NCBI GenBank assembly: GCA_002506105.1 | Contig: DAWU01000028.1 | Location: 78,080-142,079, forward strand | DNA length: 64,000 nt | Direction: 5' to 3' | Source of the DNA: Methanolinea sp. UBA275 | Lineage (GTDB): Archaea; Halobacteriota; Methanomicrobia; Methanomicrobiales; Methanospirillaceae | Part shown: in pieces, positions 17,077 to 24,889 of the stretch | How positions within the stretch are numbered: the stretch's first letter is position 1 | How the letters are laid out: each line of letters opens with the position of its first letter | Position numbers and translations under genes: made by a program | Notes under the pieces: generated by a model | What the model saw: the letters and a program-made list of their open reading frames with translations, nothing else | Told to the model about the DNA's origin: nothing | The model's database searches: none

Positions 17077-18024
17077 ATGTCTAAAATATCAATAATCGGG
17101 GCCACCGGGAACGTTGGCACATTTTCTGCACACACCCTGGCAGGGATTCCGTATGTTCACCAGATTGTTCTCTATGGCAGAACCGGACGAGAGAACCTGC
17201 TCTGTGGGATCACACAGGATCTGATCGATTCGCTTGCTGCGTCGGGACAGGCAGTGGATCTCACCTGGACGACAGACCTTGAAGATACCTGTGATTCAGA
17301 TGTGGTGATATGCACCGCAGGGATTCCAAGGACCCCCGGTCAGGACCGACTTGACCTGGCACTTGAAAATGCCCGCATTGTTGCGAATGTTGCGAAAGTA
17401 ATCGGGAAATGCGCCCCGGACGCCATGATCCTGATGGTCACAAACCCTGTTGACGTGATGACCTCAGTAGCACTGAAATACTCGGAAATGCCTCCAAACC
17501 AGGTTTTCGGGCTTGGGACTCACCTTGATTCAATGCGCCTGAAATCCCTTATCGCCAAGCATTTCAAGGTACATGTAAGCGAGGTACATACCCGTATCAT
17601 AGGGGAGCACGGGGACTCCATGGTGCCGTTATGGTCCGCTACTACTATAGGAGGGATCCAGATCGCCAACCTGCCCACCTTCTCGCGGCTTCCGGTTGAC
17701 GAGATACTCTCGAGTGTGAAAACGTGCGGTGAACAGATTATCAGGAATAAAGGATCAACGGTATACGGACCCGGCGAAGCAATTGCAACACTGGTCAGGA
17801 CCATCCTTGGGAATGAGAACCGCATCCTCACTGTTTCAGCCTATATCCAGAGCGAAGTCCATGATATTGGTGATGTATGTATCGGTGTCCCGGCACGAAT
17901 CAACCGGAGCGGTGTGTTCCCTGTTCCCATTAAAATATCGGAAGGAGAGGTCACGCAATTCCAGGAATCGGTCGAAAAGATCCGGACCATCACGAATAAA
18001 ATTCTGAAAAAAATTGAGAGTTAA
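17077..18024 (+). CDS. mdh: Malate dehydrogenase (LDH-like family)
   Basis: Interconverts malate and oxaloacetate. The dinucleotide-binding loop GATGNVG (residues 8-14) replaces the usual GxGxxG. PRTPGQDRLDL carries the substrate arginine expected for malate rather than lactate, and GEHGDSMVPLWS contains the catalytic His. In methanogens the enzyme belongs to the partial TCA branch making glutamate precursors. It starts 16 bases after the SRP RNA. Confidence 0.93.
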   Translation: MSKISIIGATGNVGTFSAHTLAGIPYVHQIVLYGRTGRENLLCGITQDLIDSLAASGQAVDLTWTTDLEDTCDSDVVICTAGIPRTPGQDRLDLALENARIVANVAKVIGKCAPDAMILMVTNPVDVMTSVALKYSEMPPNQVFGLGTHLDSMRLKSLIAKHFKVHVSEVHTRIIGEHGDSMVPLWSATTIGGIQIANLPTFSRLPVDEILSSVKTCGEQIIRNKGSTVYGPGEAIATLVRTILGNENRILTVSAYIQSEVHDIGDVCIGVPARINRSGVFPVPIKISEGEVTQFQESVEKIRTITNKILKKIES

Positions 18025-18071
18025 AAGATTCCTGTCCTGATACACCATCAGGGTATTCGTATCGGTGTGTT

Positions 18072-18329
18072 TCAGGTAAGGGTAAGCTCGACGATTTCTG
18101 CGCGCTCTACGCCTGCGATCTTCTGGATATCAGCTTCTACTGCGTCACTTTCACCGCCGGCATCATTCACGAGCGCTGCTACCTTGAGGGCTTTTAACCC
18201 GAAACCAATAGGCTCTTCCCTGATATCCTTCACTGACGGAACTTTCGTTTTTATCTCCGCCTTCAGTGTATTGAGATCCACATCAGGTGATTCGGGCATG
18301 ACTTTGAGAATGATTGCTACCATGCCCAT
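18072..18329 (-). CDS. ef1b: Translation elongation factor aEF-1-beta
   Basis: 85-residue guanine-nucleotide exchange factor for aEF-1A. MGMVAIILKVMPESPDVDL opens the family's alpha/beta sandwich, and IREEPIGFGLKAL holds the conserved loop that inserts into EF-1A. ATG at 18329 lies one base after the stop of the zinc-ribbon gene (CATGACATG arrangement), so both are translated from one message. This pairing is conserved in archaea. Confidence 0.95.
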   Translation of the reverse strand: MGMVAIILKVMPESPDVDLNTLKAEIKTKVPSVKDIREEPIGFGLKALKVAALVNDAGGESDAVEADIQKIAGVERAEIVELTLT

Positions 18330-18330
18330 G

Positions 18331-18492
18331 TCATGGCCCCCCGAACCCGCATTTGGGGCAGGTATAAGGAATACTCTGTTCGCGGCACCTGTAGCATCGC
18401 CTGATCTGGTAGTCGCATTTCGGACAGCCGAACTCAGTCGCGCCTTCCTCGGCAAGCGGTGAATTGCAAGATGTACACTTTCTGATCGCCAT
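18331..18492 (-). CDS. Small zinc-ribbon protein (HVO_2753-like)
   Basis: 53-residue protein with four CxxC-type motifs: CTSC, CPKC, CYRC and CPKC, making two zinc ribbons (CTSCNSPLAEEGATEFGCPKC and CYRCREQSIPYTCPKC). Such proteins sit next to aEF-1-beta in many archaea and are thought to bind RNA or ribosomes; the exact role is not known. ATG at 18492 is preceded by a strong CAGGAGGG site at 18499-18505 and a TATA-like box around 18533-18541. The longer frame to 18675 is not needed. Confidence 0.85.
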   Translation of the reverse strand: MAIRKCTSCNSPLAEEGATEFGCPKCDYQIRRCYRCREQSIPYTCPKCGFGGP

Positions 18493-18538
18493 AGAACCCT
18501 CCTGAAAGAATGTTCTCATAATATCTCTCCTGAAATAC

Positions 18539-19132
18539 TTAAAAGCCGATGGTCGTACCTGTGGTAGGATGACCGGTGAGAACCGCGAATACCCTCTCAG
18601 TATCCCTGCCGGATACGACCCTTGTCGGAATTCCGTGTTCCAGGACATAAGGAATGAAACAGGGATCGACATCACCTGTAGGAAGCGGAGATTCTATCCT
18701 CTGGCAGAGAACGCCGCCTGAGTGGATGCCATCGACGGATTTGAGGATGACAAGGGGAATATGAAGAGTATGTGCACACCATGCCGCAATCGTGTCCGAG
18801 GTTACCTCCCACCTGTGAGGCAGGGGATCAAGGGCGATGAGAGGGCAGTAAGGGAGCAGGATCACCGGGTGCGAGGGGATACAGAGAGCAGGCGTAGTAG
18901 GTATCCCGAAAGAGGAGAGGTACCAGCCATATTGTTCCATTGCGGCGACTGCCATCCAGTGAGCGACGGATCCTGTGACATTGGACCGCCGGACCTCGTC
19001 AGCATAGACTCCTCCCCCTGGCACGATGAGGACCGGGAAGTCATGTTCCAGGAGCATGGAGCAGATTCTCTCTGCATGATCCTGGAGACTGCCGCCTATC
19101 TTCAGCACACACGGGGGAGTCGCGTCTGTCAT
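18539..19132 (-). CDS. mfnE: Amino-acid kinase family protein, probable MfnE
   Basis: About 197 residues of the amino acid kinase fold: VLKIGGSL (residues 9-16), VPGGGVYADEVR, and VILKSVDGIHSGG. This short AAK type in methanogens corresponds to MfnE, which phosphorylates 5-(aminomethyl)-3-furanmethanol phosphate in methanofuran synthesis. The lack of an amino-acid regulatory domain agrees. No other mfn gene is nearby. Confidence 0.85.
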   Translation of the reverse strand: MTDATPPCVLKIGGSLQDHAERICSMLLEHDFPVLIVPGGGVYADEVRRSNVTGSVAHWMAVAAMEQYGWYLSSFGIPTTPALCIPSHPVILLPYCPLIALDPLPHRWEVTSDTIAAWCAHTLHIPLVILKSVDGIHSGGVLCQRIESPLPTGDVDPCFIPYVLEHGIPTRVVSGRDTERVFAVLTGHPTTGTTIGF

Positions 19133-19170
19133 GTCTCACAGATGATATATTTCAGCAGATTAATAGTCCA

Positions 19171-20859
19171 ATGCTTCACCACCTTTCAGTCGTGTTGCGA
19201 ATCCTCTTCATTGTCACCCTTGCGCTCCTTTGCCCGGTGACAGGAGTTGTGATCACCGAATTCTGCCCGGATCCATTTCTCCCTGACGATCGCGACGAAT
19301 ACCTGATTTTGGAAGGCGTTGGGATCCTTGATGGGTTCATGGTCACAGACGGGGAAGGGGCGATCCGGTTTCCTGAAGGAACGTCAATTTCCGGGAAGCT
19401 GGTAATCGCGAAGGATGCTGAAGCATATTCCCGAAGCCATGGCGAATACCCGGATTTCGAATGGGAAGGCGGGGTGCCGGAGATCCCCAATGTGATCCGG
19501 ACCGGCCGTTTTCAGCTCGCGAATGACCATGATCAGATCGCGCTCTATTCCGGGGGTGTATGCCTCCAGGAGGTGGATTGGCCCGACATGGTGACCGGCC
19601 GCCAGGGGCAGGTTCATTTCCTTGTCAACGGGATCTGGGATTCGCGGGTTCTCATGATCGGGCAATCGCGCTATGAACCTGCGGTTTTTTATGGCGCCAG
19701 CGGAATTGCATTCGTCTCTCCCGATTGTTCCCGCGAGGTCTTCTATGAGGTTGTTGCTGGAGCGAGGGATGAGATACTGGTAAGTATCTACGAGATTTCC
19801 AGCCCTGTTCTTGCGGAGTATCTGGTACATGCACACAGGCGTGGAGTTGATGTGGAGATTCTGGTGGAAGGAGGACCCGTCGGGGGTATCCCTGCTGAAG
19901 AGCACTGGGTGATAGCGTACATGCAGCGGGAGGGTATCCCTATCAGAACCATGTCCGGAACAGAGACCATGCATACACCCTACCGCTTTCTCCACTCCAA
20001 ATACATGGTCATCGATTCCCGGAAAGTTCTTGTCACAAGCGAAAATTTCAAGGAAAACGGCTTTCCTGAAATGGGCATGAGGGGGAACCGTGGCTGGGGG
20101 GTTGTTGTCACCCACGAGGGCCTTGCCGATTATTTCAAATCAGTGTATACTCATGATGCGGATGGATCGTGGTCCATACCTGCCGATCCCAGGGAAGGTG
20201 ACGAGAAACCACCCTCATGGCAGGAATATCATGCGGAATCTTCTCCCTATATCTTCTCCGGAGCGACCGTTATACCTGTGATTTCACCTGATACGAGCAG
20301 CCAGCTTCATGATCTGATCACGGGTGCCCGTGTGTCTGTCGATATCGAGATGGCATATATTACGAATGAGACAGCCTTTTCTCTCAATCCCTTTCTTGCA
20401 GATGCTCTCAACGTCTCCCGCCGGGGAATTCCGGTGAGGGTTCTCCTTGACTCTTACTATTATAACGTGGATGGTGAGGCAGACAATGACGAGATGGTGG
20501 CCATCATAAACGACATTGCCGCGTCAGAAGGACTGCCGCTCGAAGCACGGTGCGCCGACTTGAGCCCGGGTCTCGTGGAGAAGATCCACAACAAGGGTGT
20601 GATAGTCGACGGGGAGAAAGTTTTGGTGAGTAGTATCAACTGGAACATGAATTCCCCTACCTTCAACAGGGAAGTAGGTCTCATCATCGAGCATGCAGGA
20701 TTGGGTGAATACTACACCGGGGTGTTTGAGAGGGACTGGCGATCGGCAGAAAAAAGTGGGGCTCCTGGCGGCCCCGATCTCCAAAAGATTGCGGCCGCCG
20801 GTGTCGTTCTCAGTACTCTTTCTCTTTACGCCTGGGTCCGGAAGAGGAAGGAGCCTTGA
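19171..20859 (+). CDS. Membrane-anchored secreted phospholipase-D-like protein with lamin-tail-like domain
   Basis: 562 residues. N-terminal signal (about 1-24), then GVVITEFCPDPFLPDDRDEYLIL, which looks like a lamin-tail domain (LTD). Two PLD domains follow with complete HKD motifs: HSKYMVID near residue 277 and HNKGVIVD near residue 472. A C-terminal transmembrane helix (about 538-556) ends in RKRKEP, leaving the catalytic part outside the cell. Likely a surface phosphodiesterase acting on lipid or nucleic acid; the substrate is unknown. Its stop region overlaps the convergent HTH gene by 50 bases. Confidence 0.85.
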   Translation: MLHHLSVVLRILFIVTLALLCPVTGVVITEFCPDPFLPDDRDEYLILEGVGILDGFMVTDGEGAIRFPEGTSISGKLVIAKDAEAYSRSHGEYPDFEWEGGVPEIPNVIRTGRFQLANDHDQIALYSGGVCLQEVDWPDMVTGRQGQVHFLVNGIWDSRVLMIGQSRYEPAVFYGASGIAFVSPDCSREVFYEVVAGARDEILVSIYEISSPVLAEYLVHAHRRGVDVEILVEGGPVGGIPAEEHWVIAYMQREGIPIRTMSGTETMHTPYRFLHSKYMVIDSRKVLVTSENFKENGFPEMGMRGNRGWGVVVTHEGLADYFKSVYTHDADGSWSIPADPREGDEKPPSWQEYHAESSPYIFSGATVIPVISPDTSSQLHDLITGARVSVDIEMAYITNETAFSLNPFLADALNVSRRGIPVRVLLDSYYYNVDGEADNDEMVAIINDIAASEGLPLEARCADLSPGLVEKIHNKGVIVDGEKVLVSSINWNMNSPTFNREVGLIIEHAGLGEYYTGVFERDWRSAEKSGAPGGPDLQKIAAAGVVLSTLSLYAWVRKRKEP

Positions 20860-21217
20860 ACCCGGGAAGCCCGCTTTTGTCATACCGGGGAAGTTCCTTC
20901 TTCTGCTGGCCGGTATTTTTCATCGCACACTGGCAGATATCACAGAGCGTGATGGATTCTTGGGTTCCTGCAACCGACATAGCCCAGCGGTCAAGAAGCG
21001 AATTCATATCGGGTGATATTTCGATACCGGCATCGCCGCGCTTGCGGCTGAGATACTGGGAGATCGCAGCGCGGGTCAGTCCCAGTTTTTTTGCTGCATC
21101 ACTCTGGCTCATTCCCTGCTTGTTGACAAGCCTTGACACCATCTCGGCACGCATCGCAGGGAGAAGCTTGCGGACCATGGAATCACAGACAGTGATATCG
21201 CAGTCCTTTTCATTCAT
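20810..21217 (-). CDS. Helix-turn-helix transcriptional regulator
   Basis: 135-residue regulator. The HTH is MSQSDAAKKLGLTRAAISQYLSRKRG (about residues 36-61), with a preceding PAMRAEMVSRLV helix, as in the XRE-like archaeal family (COG2522). The C-terminal part has CDICQCA, a possible metal or redox site, and a basic tail rich in Lys/Arg. It is translationally coupled to the upstream winged-helix gene by an ATGA overlap, and its 3' end overlaps the PLD gene on the other strand. Confidence 0.85.
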   Translation of the reverse strand: MNEKDCDITVCDSMVRKLLPAMRAEMVSRLVNKQGMSQSDAAKKLGLTRAAISQYLSRKRGDAGIEISPDMNSLLDRWAMSVAGTQESITLCDICQCAMKNTGQQKKELPRYDKSGLPGFKAPSSSGPRRKEKEY

Positions 21218-21441
21218 GCAGCCACCTGGGGTGGGCTGTTCTGGTAGATTATCTGCCGTGCATCCTTGAAGTTGAATTTCTCGATGATAAGGTGCTGCTC
21301 TTTCAGGCGTTTCAGTGCATATCTCACCGTGCGTGGTGCAAGACGCGTTCTCTTCACGAGGTCCTTGTGTGTCATTGCCCCGCCCTGATCAAGGATGTGA
21401 AGGACGGTGAGAGACGATGGAGGTAAGTTCATCTCTTGCAT
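21214..21441 (-). CDS. Winged-helix (MarR-like) regulator
   Basis: 75-residue MarR-like winged helix: LTVLHILDQGGAMTHKDLVKRT, then APRTVRYALKRLKEQHLI (recognition helix) and a wing ending in ARQIIYQNS. It has no ligand domain. ATGA overlap with the next gene indicates one operon encoding two DNA-binding proteins, perhaps a cooperating regulatory pair (inference). Confidence 0.8.
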   Translation of the reverse strand: MQEMNLPPSSLTVLHILDQGGAMTHKDLVKRTRLAPRTVRYALKRLKEQHLIIEKFNFKDARQIIYQNSPPQVAA

Positions 21442-21482
21442 GAAGGCTTCGTTAACGCTGTTAACATATCAACCTATCGGTG

Positions 21483-21490
21483 CTTATAAA
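21483..21490 (+). promoter_or_regulatory. TATA box of OB-fold gene
   Basis: CTTATAAA lies about 25-30 bases before a GTG at 21514. That spacing would place the transcript start at or just before the GTG, giving a leaderless mRNA. Confidence 0.45.
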
Positions 21491-21513
21491 GAGTGGGGAC
21501 CCACCATTATTCC

Positions 21514-21891
21514 GTGATCCTTGTACGGCAGGAGAAGATTGCAATCCTGATTCTCGTACTGGTAATTGCTATTGTCCTCGCATCCGCGGGAGTTCTTGAA
21601 GTAATAGGCAAGGGTATTTTTTCAAAACCATATGCCCCTGAATGTGCAGACGGGGAACTGGTTCATTATGAAGGGATTGTTGAGGAGCAATCGTACACTG
21701 CGACAGGCGGACACAAGATCCTGGTGATATCCGGGATGCGGATTTTTATTCCCTCCTCCTGTGTGAAGGAGGGCTGGCCGAAAGTGGGTGATGCGGTATC
21801 GTTGTACGGGGTAGTCCAGACATTCCGCGGGGAGAGAGAGATACTCATACGCGCCCCGGGGGATATCAATCCAGTGAATCCACCCGTATAG
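21514..21891 (+). CDS. Membrane-anchored OB-fold protein
   Basis: About 125 residues: one N-terminal transmembrane helix (IAILILVLVIAIVLASAGV), then an OB-fold-like beta barrel ending DAVSLYGVVQTFRGEREILIRAPGDI, the typical last strands of nucleic-acid-binding OB domains. Function unknown; extracellular or periplasmic location is likely. The GTG at 21514 is favoured by the TATA spacing; a GTG at 21493 is a longer alternative. Confidence 0.65.
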   Translation: MILVRQEKIAILILVLVIAIVLASAGVLEVIGKGIFSKPYAPECADGELVHYEGIVEEQSYTATGGHKILVISGMRIFIPSSCVKEGWPKVGDAVSLYGVVQTFRGEREILIRAPGDINPVNPPV

Positions 21892-21988
21892 ATGCGGTTC
21901 GCATATGGGAACCAGATCAACCTTAATATGAAGGAGAAGTCTATTACAGAAGTGTGCACCACGGAAATGAGGGAAGGAGGGCATTTCA

Positions 21989-22618
21989 ATGAACCAGAGT
22001 GATGGAAAAAAGCTGGATCCAGGTCGCCAGGTATGGATACTGGTTGTCCTTGGGATGGTATGCATTGGACTTGAGGTTGTTGTGCACTTCTTCATGAGAA
22101 CCGCCATAGGCTACACCCATATTTTTTATATCCTCCTTATCCTCGCGGCAGTCTGGTACTACAGGAAAGCGCTCTTTGTAGCAATCGCGCTGGTGGCGGC
22201 AACCTTTATTACAAGCCTTGCTGTCGGCGATTTCAACTGGGCGACCCTTTTAAGGGCGGCAATGTTCCTTGTAGTCACATTTATCGTAGCGTGGATCTCG
22301 GAGGAAAGGGACCGTGGAAGGCTGGAGATCGTGGCACAGAAGGAAGCAATCGAGAAAGAGCATTATGCCCTTGTCGGCTACCTGAGCGAGATAACCTTGA
22401 GAATAAAAAATCCCATTAAGATCCTGCGTGACAACCTCCTGGCTATCCGTATGGAATTCGACGGGAAAATTCCGGATATCGATATAGTGAAGATGGAGCT
22501 CTCTACGCAACTGGCCCACGCAGAGCAGATATTATCCAACTTCCAGGAATTGAACAAGGACGTCGTGGAGGAACATACTGAAATCCCTAACGCCTACAGG
22601 GATTTTTTAACCCGGTGA
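21989..22618 (+). CDS. Membrane sensor-like protein with degenerate histidine-kinase dimerisation domain
   Basis: 209 residues. Four transmembrane helices fill residues 15-100. A coiled coil follows (EERDRGRLEIVAQKEAIEKE), then a segment resembling the histidine-kinase DHp H-box: YLSEITLRIKNPIKIL. In kinases this reads like FLANVSHELRTPL, so the phospho-acceptor His is here a Leu, and no ATPase domain follows. A strong GGAGGG site precedes the ATG. The next gene starts 13 bases later, so the two proteins probably act together. Sensor function is inferred. Confidence 0.7.
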   Translation: MNQSDGKKLDPGRQVWILVVLGMVCIGLEVVVHFFMRTAIGYTHIFYILLILAAVWYYRKALFVAIALVAATFITSLAVGDFNWATLLRAAMFLVVTFIVAWISEERDRGRLEIVAQKEAIEKEHYALVGYLSEITLRIKNPIKILRDNLLAIRMEFDGKIPDIDIVKMELSTQLAHAEQILSNFQELNKDVVEEHTEIPNAYRDFLTR

Positions 22619-22631
22619 GAGGATCAGGAAT

Positions 22632-23213
22632 ATGGCGATAGACTTTTCCAGGCTGGGTGAGGACAAGCTCTTTCTGGTCCTTTCCAGTGCTGATATGCTG
22701 AAAAAGAACAATGCGCATATCATCCAGACCTTGGTTGGTCGGGGATACCGGGTTGTGGTTATCACCACGAACCAGCCATCAGCTGTCCTGAAAAAACATT
22801 ATTCTACTGATGGTATAGACATCTCGAGGGTTTCATTCATCGATGCCATCACGAAGTATGCTCTTGGCAAGATTCCTCCTGGCCAGGAAAATTGCCGGTT
22901 CATCAACAGCCCCTCAAACCTGACTGACCTTGGTATCGCGATAACCGAAGTGCTGAACAGCCTTGCCGGTGAAAAAACGTGCCTCCTCTTTGATTCGGTC
23001 AGCACTATGCTGATCTACCTCCCCTCCACCAATATCTCCAAGTTTATCCATTTCATCACGAGCAAACTCCGCCTGGTCGATGCTGCAGGGATCTTCCTTG
23101 CAGTCGAGAAAGGCCTTGATCCGCTCCTTCTCACCCAGCTTACTACCTATGTTGACGGGACGATCGATATGGATGTCCAACAACCCGGGAACACGGGGAT
23201 TGGAGGACAATAG
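22632..23213 (+). CDS. RecA/KaiC-fold-like protein (DUF835-like)
   Basis: 193 residues of alternating beta/alpha elements with the look of a KaiC/RecA superfamily core (VVVITTNQPSAVL, CLLFDSVSTMLIYLP as a Walker-B-like strand, KFIHFITSKLR), but no P-loop. It resembles the archaeal DUF835 family found in signal-transduction proteins. Coupled in an operon with the degenerate sensor upstream. Function not known. Confidence 0.65.
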   Translation: MAIDFSRLGEDKLFLVLSSADMLKKNNAHIIQTLVGRGYRVVVITTNQPSAVLKKHYSTDGIDISRVSFIDAITKYALGKIPPGQENCRFINSPSNLTDLGIAITEVLNSLAGEKTCLLFDSVSTMLIYLPSTNISKFIHFITSKLRLVDAAGIFLAVEKGLDPLLLTQLTTYVDGTIDMDVQQPGNTGIGGQ

Positions 23214-23226
23214 CGCTTGAAGCCTG

Positions 23227-23718
23227 TCATTCATCTCTTCTCATGTGAAATACTTCATAGTACACACGCCCCTCTCCAATACATTCTCTGACCTGCTTCT
23301 CCCTCACTGAAAGTGCCCCCTTCTTCCCTGTCTTCACCTCAAGAAATACAATCCGTGAGAGCGAGCCCGACGAGAGGCCATCGAAAACAATTAGGTCAAC
23401 CGGGGTGCCGAGGAACCTGGCATCACGGGGATCGAAGGGAAATTCGGGAAAGTAGGGGGCCAGGTGCTCGGTCACCTTCCCTCTGATAACTGCTTCGCTC
23501 TTGCCGATTGCATCACGGCGGATGCGCATCTCTTCCTGGAGTGTCCACTCCCTGTGCAGCAAGTCAGCCCTTTTTCGGACATCTCCCTCCATCGCACAAG
23601 AACGCCAATCCTCATAGAGAGCATGTGCCCTTTCATCAAGGGTCTTGTGAAGGTTGAGATATTTCCATGCAACGAAGATGATCACGACAACCAGGAAAAG
23701 AACCACATATCGCAGCAT
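23227..23718 (-). CDS. Membrane-anchored Holliday-junction-resolvase-like endonuclease domain
   Basis: 163 residues: one N-terminal transmembrane helix (about 3-18), a coiled stretch rich in Arg/Glu, then the nuclease-like GTPVDLIVFDG and IVFLEVKTGK (the D...ExK core of the PD-(D/E)XK fold). This corresponds to the endonuclease family related to archaeal Holliday junction resolvases. A membrane tether is unusual for a resolvase, suggesting a role in degrading incoming DNA (inference). Confidence 0.8.
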   Translation of the reverse strand: MLRYVVLFLVVVIIFVAWKYLNLHKTLDERAHALYEDWRSCAMEGDVRKRADLLHREWTLQEEMRIRRDAIGKSEAVIRGKVTEHLAPYFPEFPFDPRDARFLGTPVDLIVFDGLSSGSLSRIVFLEVKTGKKGALSVREKQVRECIGEGRVYYEVFHMRRDE

Positions 23719-23805
23719 ATGGATAGAGGAAAGGCCCAGATTAAAAAAGTCTCCCTGAGCCGGGTGAAAGAATGATCCGGGAAAATTTTCTGAAAAAAAG
23801 CGTGT

Positions 23806-24333
23806 TCAGGGATTTTTACTGAGCCTCGCAAGCGCTTCCGCAGCTGCTTCCCTCACCCTTGAATCAGGATCATTCATGGCTGCCTGGAGCGCTTCTATTG
23901 CTGATTCTCCCCCAAGCCGTCCGAGAGCCCATGCACAATGCTTGCGGACCAGGGCCTTTTCATCCTTCATTGCATCGATGAGTGCAGGCAATGCCCGTAT
24001 GTCTCCGAGTTTTCCAAGACCCACCGCTGCACCTATCCTGAGCCATTTCTCGGACGACTGCAAGGCCTTGATGAGTGGATCAAAAGCCCGCCCGTCCCCA
24101 ATCTGCCCCAGTGACTTTGCGGCAAGCCAGGAGACGTCAACGAACGGGTCATTGAGGGCAGAAATCAATGGTTGCACGGCAGAGGCATCCCCGATTGGTC
24201 CGAGCGCTTCTGCAGCTTTCCATCGCTCGTCAAGGTAATGACTCTCAAGGAGCTGGATAAGGCCCCTGACTCGTCTCCTCCGTGCATCCTCCACGGCTTG
24301 TGCCGTCTGTGCCGGTGTTGAATCCTCGCTCAT
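23806..24333 (-). CDS. HEAT-repeat protein (PBS-lyase type)
   Basis: 175-residue protein of about five HEAT repeats of the PBS-lyase type, each with a GD/WxAAxALG pattern: ERWKAAEALGPIGD, VSWLAAKSLGQIGD, WLRIGAAVGLGKLGD, VRKHCAWALGRLGG, and VREAAAEALARL. Repeats form a curved helical scaffold for protein contacts. Partner unknown. The Met at 24333 starts the repeat-containing part; a longer frame to 24417 adds 28 unlikely residues. Confidence 0.85.
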   Translation of the reverse strand: MSEDSTPAQTAQAVEDARRRRVRGLIQLLESHYLDERWKAAEALGPIGDASAVQPLISALNDPFVDVSWLAAKSLGQIGDGRAFDPLIKALQSSEKWLRIGAAVGLGKLGDIRALPALIDAMKDEKALVRKHCAWALGRLGGESAIEALQAAMNDPDSRVREAAAEALARLSKNP

Positions 24334-24889
24334 CCGCCCACCCGATAGGCAGGCTTTTCTGCGTAGGCATGATAAGGGTTGTGTTTCACCCCAGTTGATT
24401 GGGAAGGGCTTATCCATGAGTGATGATCGATATGTGGTATGGGCATAACAACAGGTTATAACAAATCCCCATCCCCATGAGCACCTTGAAATTGACGTAC
24501 ATTTTGATCTGAAAACCGAGAATCATGATACTCCAAAATAATCCTCTGTTGCAGTGTGTTAAATAAATGCAGTTAAAAAAAAAGTTAATAAAATAATAAT
24601 ATTTATCTATCCGTGGTTCCATTGTAATATTGCATCAAATTATATTTGGTGCAGCGAAGATTAGTGCAAATTTGGCCGTCCGTAAGGTCTCATTGGGGTT
24701 TCGGCAGGTTTTCGCATGTGGAAATATCCATGGTCGAACCCACAGCAATGCCGGTAACCCCAACTACGGGCACATGAGTATTCTTTGGTACATGGTATTC
24801 ACTCTTTTAGGCGCTACACTCACAGGCTAGTCCATAAATGCGGTGATTCTGTAGTTGCAGGTGCGATACTATTGGGTAAAAGTTCTAAA
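24334..24889. other. AT-rich gap with a large imperfect hairpin
   Basis: 556 bases with no gene I would call. The left part (24540-24610) is very AT-rich. At 24693-24763 there is a 71-base stem-loop: TTGGGGTT pairs with AACCCCAA, then CGGCA with TGCCG, then TGTGG (24717-24721) with CCACA (24740-24744), closing an 18-base loop. It might be a non-coding RNA or a relic. Short frames on both strands (about 34 and 66 codons) resemble nothing recognisable. Confidence 0.4.

Noticed and set aside
24630..24830. 66-codon plus-strand frame in the gap before moeA
   Set aside because: No RBS, no recognisable pattern, and it contains the strong hairpin, which better explains the sequence.
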